From Halisarca cf. caerulea (Eukaryota > Porifera > Demospongiae > Chondrillida > Halisarcidae), in contig CAUJGJ010000040.1 in NCBI GenBank assembly GCA_963170055.1, forward strand, positions 1,180,301-1,244,300: a stretch of DNA of 64,000 nucleotides, given 5' to 3'. The translations under genes and the position numbers were made by a program. Below, one piece after another: positions 36,501 to 49,240 of this stretch; position 1 is the first letter of the stretch, and each line of letters starts with the position of its first letter. The notes beneath the pieces were generated by a model. The model did not search any database and was not told where the DNA came from. It worked only from the letters and a program-made list of their open reading frames with translations.

Positions 36501-36942
36501 ACTTCTCTCATACATTGTATACAATGTACAGGGCCTACAAAGTAATGCAAATGATCTTAAGAACAAGTTGAACAACACAAGATCATTCTTCAGTGTTCCT
36601 GAAATCAAGCTCATCATTATTTCAGTTATGATTGTGATTCTTGGGACTATTGTCATGGGGACTCTCACGTACACCATGGCAACGCAGGGTGAATACTCGA
36701 GGGCAATAATAACATATTCAACATGTCAGCTATATGGGGACAATCCGGCATGTGCAGGACGAGATGAAGACATGAGAATATCCAAAACTACTGTGAACAC
36801 TATTGCGTTCTTTGCTCTTGGTCTGATGCCCTACATTAACATATTCTTCATACTGAAACTATCTGATGTGAACAAAGCAAGACATTTTGTAATGTTACTT
36901 CCAAAGCGTGTAAAGCACCAGTGTCTACCGAATAAAGGATGA
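29153..36942 (+). CDS. Frizzled-like 7TM receptor 1, seven exons, complete
   Basis: Exons: 29153-29359, 29423-29860, 32318-32556, 33151-33206, 33913-34023, 34493-34833, 36532-36942. All have GT-AG borders and compatible phases, giving about 600 aa. Exon 1 encodes a basic start (MDKGKRK) and one hydrophobic anchor. Exon 2 is a Cys-rich extracellular domain with eight Cys and the FZ-like core LYCQFLFPPC. Exon 3 adds four Cys (CSLCLPSC) and helix 1. Exon 4 holds RFTFP-type FTFPTILVFY, the counterpart of the conserved Frizzled segment after helix 1. Exons 5-7 carry the remaining helices. The C-tail is short and lacks the KTxxxW motif through which canonical Frizzleds recruit Dishevelled. The receptor is inferred to sit in the plasma membrane; its ligand is unknown. 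Confidence 0.85.
30318..30620 (-). repeat. Interspersed repeat in intron 2, partner at 33520-33800
   Basis: Reverse-complement similarity to 33520-33800 includes ATATATATGTCAACAACATGG, the GAAGAGTCTTTT region and TTCCAGGGCCG. It also holds a (GATA)n microsatellite at about 30516-30570. The boundaries end in GC-rich words (GGCCTCC, GGCGGCC). Confidence 0.6.
31300..32164. mobile_element. Right-hand portion of a CGCAGGT-family element in intron 2
   Basis: The end at 32164 is the complement of TGCAGGTGAGTTATGTGCAC with the palindrome TATGTGCACATA and AAAATGGC, matching the left end of 21011-22180. The body at 31370-31560 also resembles 61980-62160 (GTTACTTTCTATAGTAA, GATAGGGCTATC). Another end of the same type stops at 31286 (complement of CGCAGGTAAGTTATATGCAC). 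Left partners for both are not located. Confidence 0.5.
33520..33800 (+). repeat. Interspersed repeat in intron 4
   Basis: Begins with the small palindrome GGCCGCCGGAAGGCGGCC and ends near CCCACGAGTTTTTTAAACTCG. It shares an apparent MADAKS start before GTACGT with the repeat at 30318-30620, but no longer open frame is seen. Confidence 0.55.
35139..36425. mobile_element. Non-coding DNA element in intron 6, about 1,287 bp
   Basis: Inverted ends share CATTATAGCGCTTTT (35147 onward and the complement ending near 36416) and begin CACAGG. A target duplication is not evident beyond TT. An internal segment near 35160 reads ATGGCCGCC. No transposase is seen. Confidence 0.55.
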
Positions 36943-38711
36943 GAAAATACACATTGGTTACTTAGTTAAATAGCCGAATTGTATTTTACCTAGTGTACCT
37001 AAGTGTTAGGACATATTCTGTTGTTGAAGTTTGTTAGAATCATTTCTCCATAATTTTACTTCCTCTTGATTTGTGTTACATTGTTATGAATTAATGCAAA
37101 ATATGTATATCAACAAAAACACAACCCTCCACTACATTAAGATGCCATACCCAAGAATACCTAAGCACTGTATTTTACATAGGAAATGTGTTACTGCATA
37201 TGATGAAAGAGTTGGCCAATATTGAGATAAAACCATGCACACCTATCATGATGAGATATTTTCAGTACTTTCAAATGCAATTTTCACTATTGTATGCTAT
37301 ATGATGCTGTGTACCTCTACAAGTAACCCAACAACCATGTATGTGTGGCTATAGTGAACAAGTATGTGGAAAGAACCGTAATTATGCAATGAATATGCAT
37401 GAAACACAAAAAATGGTTTCGAGTTACAACAGTTTGTTTAGAGCAGTACGGCAGATTTAGTTATTATCTAGGTTGAATTAGTTTTCTTTTCCAGGACAAA
37501 TCTCTTCTCTCATGTGTGGCCTATTCAGAAATATGGTTATATGCAAAGATATAGATGAGATTCTATGATCGCAAGCTGTGCATAGTACCCATGCATATGT
37601 CTGCCTTCCAGTGCCCTCTTTGTTGCAAACATGATTTAGCAGTGGTGTATAACTCGACTCAGGATAGTGGCAACTCGAGAAACTCCCAACTAAACTATGC
37701 AAAGTGGAACAGGATCAAGCCTACATACTAAGCAAATATTCTAGTACACTGCCCTTGTCCCAGGATGTCTCCCTCAATATCATAGAGCTTGCCTTCTTCG
37801 AAGCTGATTACTGATGAACAGAGAATTTCTACAAGTCCAAGCAGAAATACTGTCGAGGTGGTGGGTCCCGTCTGTCAGAGGATGTAACCCAGTGTTACTG
37901 AGAAGGAGTCGTATTCCCCGAATAAGCTTATAGCATACTAGTGAAAGATTGAATGAGGATTCGGTCTGCTACTAGTATCTTCTTTTGTACCTATTGTTGT
38001 TCTTCATAGCCAGAACTTTCAAATGTTCTGTTATCCACCACAGACAAGTGGCTGAAGTTTAGATACAGTCCAATATGGCCTATGACTATTTCAATTCTCT
38101 CAATTACTACCCTTGTGACCAGTTATATTTGGCAGATCAAATATGCGATCTTAATTAGTCCTCAGTACAGCCAATCCTCAGCTATTCAGTTGGGTCCTGG
38201 CTGTCAGAGGATGTCACCCAGTGCTACTGATGAGGGGTGGTATTCCCTGAAAAGGCGTTATAGCACACTGGTGAGAAAGATCACGTGAGGATTTGATTTG
38301 ATATTAGAACCTTCTTTTTTGTAACTAAAATTTGGTATATGTAGTACTATGATTGTGCATTTCTTTCACAGACTTCCTGACTAGAAACTCAATGCATCAC
38401 TAGGCATATTTCCTACTTATGTTTGAGTACAAAATGCATCGTAAGGAATAGTAGTAGCGTAAGGTTTCACTCGGATTTTCTTCATAATGTGAGTGACTAT
38501 AGGAACTTCATGTCTGCTAACATTTATTGGAGAATGAAACAAAACCTATTCCAATAATTGGAAAAAATATATGGCTCAATGAGTCATTGCTCAAAAATGT
38601 AATTTTTGTTCATGCGTAACTGTCTGAGACAAATAGAGAAGTACCCATGTATTTGTATTCTATACACAAGCATAATGTGGTGATGTAAGAAACAGTGTGC
38701 TGCTCTTCAGG
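36943..38711. repeat. Intergenic with a direct repeat pair
   Basis: 37862-37985 and 38190-38310 are about 115-bp direct repeats sharing CTGTCAGAGGATGT, CCCAGTG and TTATAGCA. Otherwise no exon is seen between receptors 1 and 2. The segment 38340-38700 resembles 40500-40860, the region upstream of receptor 3. Confidence 0.6.
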
Positions 38712-39981
38712 ATGAGTGGAAGGGGGTGTTTCCACATCTTTTGCGAATGGACAGTTGCTGTGGCAATTGTGGTCTCTATTGGCCTGTTTTCCATCCCAAC
38801 TGTTATATTTTTTGTGTACCAAGACACCAGCCTAGCCAACTGGAGAGAACATACAGTACAAGTCAAAGAAAACTTACAGTCTTGCGCGCGATCGTTTGCG
38901 CGATCACGCAATAATCACGCGAGACTATAGCGAGCAAAAGAACGAGATCGCGTGCAATATTCGTAATATCTCGAGCACAAACATCTTCATCTTTAGACTA
39001 TAGTCGCAAGAATAAAAAACGTTCTCTCTGATAAACACACTGCTCCGAATTGGCAGTCATCTTTCCCAAAAGTTCTGACTTTTCTTTCAGTCAGTTTGTC
39101 ATCCTGAGCCATAACGTCGTATAAAAACGTGCACATGCAGGCGTGTCTGTCTTCGGTCTTCCCAAATGCTCTCTGTTCTTCACCATCACTGTAGCTTGGT
39201 AGTACTAGCCACCGTTTGATGCACATGTCTGCTCGAAAGCACGGTTATAATAAACGCTTTAGAAGATTCTAAAGTACTACTTAGATACGAAAATCGAATG
39301 AATTCAAAGAAAGTTGCCTTACGGTATTTATTTTACTTATATCAGGCCTCTGTAATTTGGAAATCTGTCTATTATTGGTAGTGAATATCGTCTATAAGAG
39401 TCTTCTATTCGCGCGCGATCTCGAAGGGCAGTCTTGCGCGATCGCGCAATGCTTGCTCGATATAACGTAGTATCTTGCGAGCGGGTCGCGCAAGATTTCA
39501 CGAAATAGCGCAATTAATTTTTGACCTGTACTTTATAGGTAGAGTTAATTCACAGCTGCTACAATATCGTGGCAAAAATAATCTCAACAGTGCATAAGGC
39601 TAGTTTCTGCCCTAAACATGAAGAATCTAAATGAAACGTAACACAAAAATATCATTTTCTTTATAAACACAGAACATCTATCCCAGCAATCAGTCCAACA
39701 CAAGGGTATGTGTGCCATATGACAGTAAAAGAGTTTGCTACACCAACCTTGAAAATGCTCTAAGAGAACGAGGGGACATCTGTTCAAACCTGACCGTGGC
39801 AACAAATGGAAGAGATGTTTCTCACCTTGAAAGTGCTCAAAATTAAGGACTGTCTAGTCCTCCGGTCTCTACATCTTGTTGATGAGCTATGTATGTCCTG
39901 AGTAAATGCGGAGCAGTTTGGATCAAGAAATGAAAATCTCTTGCATAGAGCTGTATTCAGAAATTGTTGCACAAAATTCAC
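38712..39981 (+). pseudogene. Frizzled-like receptor 2, pseudogene with insertion and inversion
   Basis: Exon 1 (ATG at 38712, MSGRGCFHIFCEWTV) is nearly identical to receptor 3 exon 1. It is cut after WRE by a TA-flanked element (38854-39533). The rest of exon 1 resumes at 39541. The second exon (about 39665-39890) matches receptor 3 DNA but has frameshifts and stops. From about 39890 to 39981 the sequence is receptor exon 2 in reverse orientation (minus strand KRFSFLDPNCS), so a local inversion occurred. No membrane exons follow. Confidence 0.82.
38854..39533. mobile_element. Tc1/mariner-like MITE, 680 bp
   Basis: Flanked by TA on both sides. The ends CAGTACAAGTCAAA and the complement of AAGTACAGGTCAAA form the terminal repeat. 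The interior has GC-rich words (GCGCGATCG, TTGCGCG) in inverted arrangement near each end. The uninterrupted sequence is seen in receptor 3 at 40999-41030. Confidence 0.75.
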
Positions 39982-39983
39982 TT

Positions 39984-40158
39984 CTTTTTCTCACCTTGTC
40001 ATCACTGCTGATGATGATGTGTTAGTTGCAGACCACCGTAACAATGTTGTAGCTGTATTCGACAGTGGTGGAGTTGCCAGCAACATTGTTCACAGTTTAA
40101 AGGTGAACAGTCTTCTTGGTCTGGCTATTGACTGTGATGGTGACACTAAACTGGTATA
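39984..40158 (+). pseudogene. NHL-repeat fragment
   Basis: The frame reads VITADDDVLVADHRNNVVAV followed by GLAIDCDGDTKLV, the pattern of one NHL beta-propeller blade plus the start of another, as in TRIM/NHL proteins. It directly follows the inverted receptor exon and has no surrounding gene. It is taken as a displaced exon fragment. Confidence 0.5.
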
Positions 40159-40867
40159 GGGCTAGGCAAGCATGGGGCTGGACAGGCATAGAGCCATGCA
40201 TGGGACTAGACGAGCATATAACTGATCAGAGGTGGGTTGGACTGAGCAGTGTTTAACTCCCTACATTTTATGCTATTGTTATAGCTGCAGGATTGAATGC
40301 AGGTTGGATGGTTTAAAAATCTTCATGCACGCTTGTGTGAATAATGCATAATCAAAGCAAATTTTGATGACTGCAACATTTTGGTTACTGTTTTCTGTCA
40401 ATTGCCAATTCTGGGGTGCCCGTGCAGCACTTACTGAACAGATGCTGGCAGATATTAAACATGCTGTGATATGTATCACCAAATAGTTCTTCAATTGGTG
40501 TATCTACTGTGAATTTGCTTGCAGGATTTACTAACAGGAAACTCAATTCATCACTAGGGATATATATGTACTTCCTTATAATGGTTGAATGCAGTATTCA
40601 GTGATTGAAATAGGAATAAAATAAGGTTTCAGTTAGTTAACTTCATGATTGGAATGAATGTAGGAACTTCTGTCTACGTTACATATAATATTGAACAAAA
40701 TTTCCTTAATTCAGTTGGGGAATATATATTACCCAATCGGCCATTCATCAAAAATGTAATTTGCAGTTGTGTGTACTTCACTGAGAGGCATAGAGAAATA
40801 TCTTATACTTGTAGATCATTCACAAGCATAAGGTGGCGATATAAGAACCAGTGTGCTGCTCAGCAGG

Positions 40868-43800
40868 ATGAGTGAAAGGGGCTGTTTCCACGTCTGTTGC
40901 GAATGGACAGTGGTTACTGTGGCAATTGTGGTGTCTATCGGCCTGTTTTCCATCCCAACTGTTATTTTCTTTGTATACCGAGACACCAGCCTAGCCAACT
41001 GGAGAGAATCAATAGGTGGAGTTAATTCACAGCTGCATCAATATTGCCAAAACAATACCTCAATAGCGCATAAGGTTTGTTTTGTACTAAACATGAAGAA
41101 TTCTACTTAAAAGGTAACATAACAATATCATTTTTAATTACATGCTCAGGACAACTATGCTGGCAATCAGTCCAACACAAATGTATGTGTGCCGTATGAC
41201 AGAAAAGGAGTGTGCTACACCAACCTTCAAAGTGTTTTGAGGGAAAGAGGGGTCATCTCTTCAAACCTGACTGTGACAACAAATGGAAGAGATGTTTCTC
41301 AACTTGAGAATGTTCTAAATACAGGACTGTCTAGTCCTCTACTCTCTACATCTTGTAAGCAGAAGGGCTTTCCACTTTACTGTCAGTTTTTGTTCCCTCC
41401 TTGTTCCCATGGTGAAAGTCTTCTCCTCACACGAGATAAATGTAACATGCTTAGAAATGTGTACTGTGAAAAAGAAGTGAATTTTGTGCAACGCTTTCGG
41501 AATACAGCTCTATACAAGAGATTTTCATTTCTTGATCCAAACTGCTCCACATTTTCTCAGCAAATACATAACTCATCACGGTTGTACAAGGTGAATAGTA
41601 TAGAATTTTTCACTGTGACAAGATACATACAGACTATACATTGTAAAATGGGGAATGAACTCTTTGTGAAACCATACCACAACCCACGTGTGGCTATCTA
41701 TTTCCCCACATCATCCTGACATGGTTCATTATTTCCACCTTGTAACCAATGCACGATATCTGCTGCAGAAATCTGTATTTTGTTGCCATAATCCGTCTTC
41801 TGCTGCACTAATCTGTATTCGTTGTGAATTACAGGCTGTAAATGTATCTCAAACAAGCACGTCCTCACCATTGACTTGCCATCACCGCTTCATCGAGGTC
41901 TGCTCACTCTGCTTGCCAAGCTGCACAAATCTGTATTTCAATAAAAAACTGGGCAAAGGTCTTCAGGTTGATGATGTTGCAAAGATCACAGCTCCAAGCT
42001 TAACTGTCATTGGGGCTCTTATCTTTCTAGTCTTAGCATTGCTCAAAAGGAAAGATGTGTGAGTATATATATGTATACATATGTATACATCTGTTTACCC
42101 CACTTCAATGTGTGTGCATTTCTGGGTATGCACAGCTAGTTTTTACCTCTGCCTACCAGTGGTAGTGCAGGTGTACATTTCTGTATATGCTTCCATTCCT
42201 GTCATTCATACTGTAAAATGTCTTCTCCGCTCCTATATCTGGCAGTTTCTGCTAATGTAACTGCATCAGTTCTGTCCCTGCAAAAGTATGCTCAATACAA
42301 TACAAGTTTCTTTCCCCCGTCCCACAGAAGCATTGTGGATTATAAACACTGATTGTGATATGTCAGCATTTTCTGTAATGATCTTATGTTTATCATCATC
42401 AAAATTCAAAAATCTCAAGGACGTTTATGACTTCTTCAGTGACTCCTATTATCATATACGCTTCTATTTTCGAGGGGGCATATATTTTGTGGATTTTGAC
42501 TTCAGTAATTTTCATGTTCATATATTAGCAGATGGCCATGTACGAGAGCCTAATCAAAAATTTTGATGGTATAAACTTTCACGGATGGCTTCCAATCTGC
42601 AAATACCACAAAAATTAAAGCACAAACAGTACTATACCAAAGCAATGTAAATTATTGCTACAGTTGAACATACAATGAACATGTTTCTATTTTCAATTCA
42701 ACACAATAATTGTTTAACCCTCCTACCCCAACAATATAATAACCCCTATACCTGTATATTTCAAGTAAGACTAAGGAAACACACCTTGGTAGCTCCACGC
42801 AGGTGTGACATGTGCACATGTGCAGTGTCACCAAAATGGCCGCCCTAAAGTCGGCTGAAATCAACCCAAACTTTTCTTGCGTTTAGTGTATTTATGGAAT
42901 ACAAAAAGCGTACAAAGCATCGATATGACTATTTATTGCTACAACAGTTCACTTAACTTTGTTGTTAATACTTCGTAAAGCTGAAAAAACGACCACAGAT
43001 TCGGACCTTAAAAATAACTTTAGCGCAAAACCCGGTCATGTAAACCATCGTTTAGAACAGCCATACTTTGTCAAGACCTTTCTAACATCAATATCTAAAT
43101 TTTCACTGTGGTCGAACTTACCATTCTCTTTCGTTCTTGAGATGTGCATCAAAATGTTGTTTTTGACACAGAGTAAAACCACAAACTTGTGCACATGTCG
43201 GGAATGGAGCATGCTATCAAAATCGACCACGGTGAAAATTTAGTTTTACCTGTTGTGATCCAACTCCCGCGACATGGCTCCTCTACACAACCGTTTAGAT
43301 GACCGGGTTTTCGAAAGAAATTCACTTGTTGCAAAAGTCTCTCTCTCGCCGCTTTTCACAAGGCAGTCACGCGATATGCTGACGTCACCAAGCAATGGTA
43401 TCGATCGGTGACATTGATATTTCTTCTAGCACGAACGAATAACTATTAGAATGTTTTGAAAACACGAAATGTGCAGACTATTGCGGTATTCGATACAATT
43501 CACTTCGGTTTGAGAAAGAGAAGGCCTATATTTCAAGCCGATTTCATAAACATTCACGTGACTAACGCACGTACAATAGTAAAACGTGTAAATTTTGAAT
43601 CAAATTCCTTTGTAAACCACACAACGCCCCTCTGTTTACAGAATATGCACATGTTATACCTGCGCAAGTTTCACCAATTTAGACATACTAGGTATCATTT
43701 TAAACCTTCAAAGCTGAAGAATCTTAATTGGGGGTGTAAAATTTTGTTGCCCCTATCAACGCCGAGTAAAACGCGTTTAAACTGGAAAGCAACGTTTTTG

Positions 43801-46800
43801 CGATATTGTGCAATTTTCGCAGCTTTTACGCAACATCATATCTCCACATGACACATGTCACAAGAAAGAGCTCTTCGAGATCTACAAGACAACACAAGAA
43901 TCGTTTTCATAACTCCTTCCATTAGGAAGATATGACTGAATATATGAATACCTTAATACCTGTCAATGTATAGAGGGAGGTTGTTGGTTATAATAGTCAA
44001 AAAGTATGTAAAAGTTGTGTTGTTGCCTCAGAGTTAATGTACTATGCACTTTTTTGTCCTTGCTTCCCTATGGTCTTCCAGGGTGACATTTTTCATGTAG
44101 TTGTGTACCAATCCTTCCAGAGGCTTTTGCACACTTCCGGGCAAACCATGACAATCGTAATTCATCATGCACAGCACTGTGCCAAGCCTGACGACAGAAA
44201 ACATCAATAAACACCGATTCGGTATTCATATACACCCAAATATCAGTCTGAATACAAAATACATGCTTGACCAATAACTTAACCCTTCAACCACTAAAGA
44301 CCACTTTAGTGGCTCTTGTAGTAAACAACGGTACCTCTTCAAATTTATGATAGCGCTTCAATTTTTATATAATTCAATAGCTTACTTCAATTGTATATCT
44401 CACATAGAGATTTTTATACTGATACACTGTTGTATTATGCGAATAAAAGGCTTTAAAATATAGGCGAAAATGCAAATGTGTGCCAAGAAACACATGTATA
44501 CGACAAGTATACGAAATACGAAAGATTTGAAGGTGCCCAATTTTGTCCTTGTGGAAGCAATTTTGCATTACGATGTTCTAGAAAATTTAGAAGATGATTG
44601 AAAAGCCTTCATATGCAGCTGTGGAAGTTTCAGAACGAGTGAAGTCGGATAGTGAGGCTAGATCCACTAAAGTGCTCTTTAGTTGTTAACAGGTATGCGA
44701 AAAATCGTCACACAGTGGTTAAAAGGTTAATAGCACTGAAATATAACTCTTTATCACTATGTAAACTGGGAAGCACTATCATAACAAATCTGGACATGTT
44801 TCACATGCGCAATGCACGTTATGACATGAGAAAACCTGGCAACTGCAAGATTAGTTTTCTTTCCACTGTGGAAGGCCCTTTTGCCTTCTAACTTGCTTCC
44901 AACATAGCCTGAACAGAGCTTTACTCAATGATATATGATGATTGGACAAAGGACGAGAATCGACTGAAAACTAGTGAAAAGTTTTTGAAGCTATTTCGCA
45001 TGTGGCACATGTCCAGTTTCTTTATGACAGCACTCACCAGTTTGCATAGTGATGAAATGTTATTTTTCGCCACCTATAACTGTTAATCAAACGTGTACGA
45101 ATGCTGAATTTGCATTTAGTGCTGTTTCCTATCGTCACAGGTGCTCTGTCACATGCTGGCATGTGACCAAACTAATTTGTTCTTCAGCATTTTAGTTTAC
45201 TGCTGGGTGCAAAATGAGAGAACAAGCTAACGACGCTTTTATGTTACCAACTGTGAGTTATTTGCACTTAATTCTCCATGTTGGGTTTTTAAAATTTTTG
45301 CTCCCATCCTGAGTTATAGGTGCTTGAATTTTGTCATTTGAGGTCCAATTTCACATATCTCGGCTTTCAAGAGGAATGGCGAAATACCCAACATGGAAAA
45401 GTTAAATTTGCAAATACTTCGCTATAGCGATAACTGCAGGAAAACGTCTTAGAAAGCATTCCTTCATTTAGCATCCTGAGGATTTTGTTTTTTACTTAGG
45501 TGTCAGGAAAACCGTTCTAACTGCTTCAGTGTTTGTATGAGACGTTAGAAACAGTAATCTTCGGAAATTTCACATGTCATCCTACTAGAAAAGCCTTTGT
45601 TTGATACTCTAAAGTTTGTGCAAGTTGAGAACAGAAGTTGTAAAAAACGCCAAGATTTTCACACCTAATTAGCGTGGACATGTCCCACATGCGTTTGGGC
45701 CTTCGCTAAACATTCTTATAGCTTAAACTACTAAGTGTGTGCCACTGCTTTGCTGGACAGGACACTATTGTTGTGTATTTTGAGTTTTTCTGCTGGTATT
45801 ATTCTTACAGGTATATACATTTCTTGCCATTATTTAAAACAAAACGTTGCACCTATTTTAGTATAATACGCAGGTAAGTTATGGCGGATTCGTGGTTGCA
45901 AAGGACGTTTTGTGGTTTTGACAGGAATGCGATTAAATCATCACGCCTAATACTAATTATCACGTCTTACAGGTATATACATTTCTTGCCATTATTTAAA
46001 ATAAAACATTGCACCTATTTTAGTATAATATGCAGGTAAGTTATGGCAGATTCGTGGTTGCAAAGGACGTTTTGTGGTTTTGACAGGAATGCGATTAAAT
46101 CGTCACGCCTAATACTAATCATCACATTTTGCCGTGTGACATCCTTCCTAGTGTTCAAGATTTAAATTGTTACACCATCAATGGAAAGGGTTCTGGCCAA
46201 CCAAATTAGCAAATCGATTGTAGTAAACTGTAAACGGGCGCAGATCTGAAAGTGATCGAGCTTCCGAAGCTCTAGCTTGCCTCCGCGTACGAAGTTGTAT
46301 AAATTACCCTCTCTTTACTTGAGAACACGTGGTGTCATGTGACCAAGGGCTTGAGAAGAGCTCTTTTCCATAAGAAAGTTATCGCAAAAAAGGCGGAGAT
46401 CTAAACCTCTACCTGTGTGCTTGAGACATTGACAGAATATCCTTCAAGGACTAAACTTGCAATTCTGATTAAGGGAAGATATTCGGCCTTTCCGTTCAGT
46501 TTATGTCACGCTGTTTGTTGCCACAGCCGCCCTGTTGGACGAGAAAACCTTTGCCATAACAGCCGAGGAGTGGAGCAACATCTTCCCCTAATCAGGAAAG
46601 TAAGATTAGGATATGCTGTGTCTTATGAATCAACGTTTGTGTTAAAACTCGGAGGTCTTCATCTCCGCCTTTTTGTGTATTTGTTCATTTCGATATGGTT
46701 TAAGAAAAACGGTCATGCAACAGGTACAACGTGTTTTCGGCTCTTTAAGTTACACAGGATAAAAATGTTCAACTCGCTATCTAGATGGTTTCTTGGAGTT

Positions 46801-49187
46801 TTAAACCTTTAGCAAGAATAAACAAGGCGTTTGATTCGAGACATTCAGAAACGGCAGCCATTTTGTTTTTTGGCAAAAAGTGTCATAACATACCTGCATA
46901 TGGCATATAATCGGTTAATATAGCAGCTACATTAACCATATGACTCGTTTCTGTAGCAAATAGGGTACAGAATTCCATAACTTCCAGAATATTTTCCAAA
47001 TGACAGGAAGAACAACCACTTAGATATTATATCAAATGGATAGGCTCACTTTTGGTAGATGACTTGAAAGAATTCGCTCCAGGAAAGCCAAGACAAAGGC
47101 TATTGAAAACCAAGCAAGTTTGCATCTTCGATAGCCAGTGCTTTCTATCAAACTATAGCTAAGGGAATAAGCTACACGAATATCCCATAGTTGACACTGC
47201 TCCATTGCTACAAGGTCTGGAAAATAACTGACATTTCTGGACTAGGCTGATCTATAGTTTATGGCTTGCTATGTGTTTGGTACCAGTTTGTAGTTCTATG
47301 TTCTTTGTTTAATGGTGCACAACTTGTAGTAATATGAGTAAGTTAAGCCAGTAAACGCCGCTTGATAAACTTCCTCTGTGAAATTCCTTCTGTATTTGAA
47401 TGCGTGAGCCATAGGGGTTAAAAAAAAACAATTTACAGCATGCCTTTGGGGCATTATACTGCTAGCCATGCATATGCTCTTCCTGCCATTCCATCACAAA
47501 AAGGTGTGGTCTGCCTGAGAAATCAGCAATACGGAATGCAAGCTGACGAATATCCTCTTTAATGAGTCCAAATCTCATATCAGCCATGTACCAAATTAGC
47601 CTCTTCATCTTTAGTAAGGACAGTCACTGGCCCTGGTTTACAGTCATTGTCCACAATCCTTCGTCTCAGTGTTTCAACTAAAATATTGTGTAATTTTGCA
47701 CTCTACCCAAGACTCATCCCTTTATGAACGTTTGAACTCGCCGAAACCATACTTTCATTTAACCAAAGCTTTTACTTTGCAGCCATTTTGCTCCATCACT
47801 TGGGCACTAATTAGAATTCCCCATGCCTTTTGCAAAAATGAATTGTGTCGACTATTGCGGTATGCAAATGTCAACTTATTGTATGCAGGCCTGCCAACTC
47901 TCACGGAATTCTCCATGAGTCTCATGGATTTCTTCTAAATCTCAAGATCTCACAGTTTTTTCCAGAAACTTACAGATTATATTGGCTTAACCTTTTAACG
48001 ACTGCATGTTACTGTAATCGCGGACCCGTTATGTACTGTTAGCCACAAAAGTGGCTCGATAGGCAAAACTTCTCTTTCGCTACCGTAAAAGCTCAGATTT
48101 GCTCAATATTGTTTTCGCTGATTGTTATAAACTTTCAGAAGACCTTACCTTCACATTTGAATTGTTCTTCTACGGCAATATGGCGAATTTTGCGTGTTCG
48201 ACCTCGAAGACGTCTCAGATAATTATCCCGCTAAAGTTGCCGCACACTCTTCCTTTATGGATTGTTACAAGATTTGAACTTCTCCTTCACTTGTAGGGGA
48301 CAATCGTTGCCCAAAATTTCCGTCTTTTTCAGCAAAAATTCCTTGCCAACAATGACTTTGCAAAGGTGCTCCGTGTGCGACGAAAGACTTGGAGATGCTT
48401 TCTTTCGCAAAGATTACTTCTCTTCTAATACAATTTTTGCGATTTTAATAAGGTATTGCCTCCAACTTGACCAAACAAAGTCAATTTCGCCATCAAGAAA
48501 GAACTGTATATTTTAGAACTCGACGGAAGCCATTTTGTTGTTTGTATAACTTTGTAATTGTTTGTATAATTGCTTTAGAGAGCACTCCCTTGCGTTTTTG
48601 TCAGAACTTTAGACATCTTTTATATGCTCTAAACCTCGTTGTATCTCTATAAAATTTGCAAGATTTAGTACACACTCCAAGCGCTCTCTCCTCGTATAAA
48701 AAGTTTGGCTATTGCACAATGTTCCCATATCACGGTGTTTGGGAAAGCAAGCCACTAAAGTGGCTAACGGTACATTAAGGGTTAATTAAAAGGGGCACCT
48801 TATTTCTTCCTAGAGATTCTAGGAAGACATGAGCTTGCAAGGACTTCTTGGTAGGTTGGCCCTTGGAAATGATTATACGAGTGCAAAAAACAGCCTTTCT
48901 TGCAAGATTATAGCAGATAGCAGCACAAAACAATAATTATAATAGCGTATGTTGGCCTAATACACCATAATATTAATTTGACTACACAATGTATTTATAG
49001 CCTCCACATGAGTAAATGGCCAAGTCGGATCCTCAACCACCTGCAAAGAAGTTCAAATTCTCCGGAGCGCTCATTTACAAAACCAGTTTTTCTCCACAAT
49101 GGAAAAGACATGGCTTTCTTATCTATCTATCTATCTATCTATCCATCTATATATATAATATATATATATATATTATATGTATATTTA

Positions 49188-49240
<53 letters not shown>

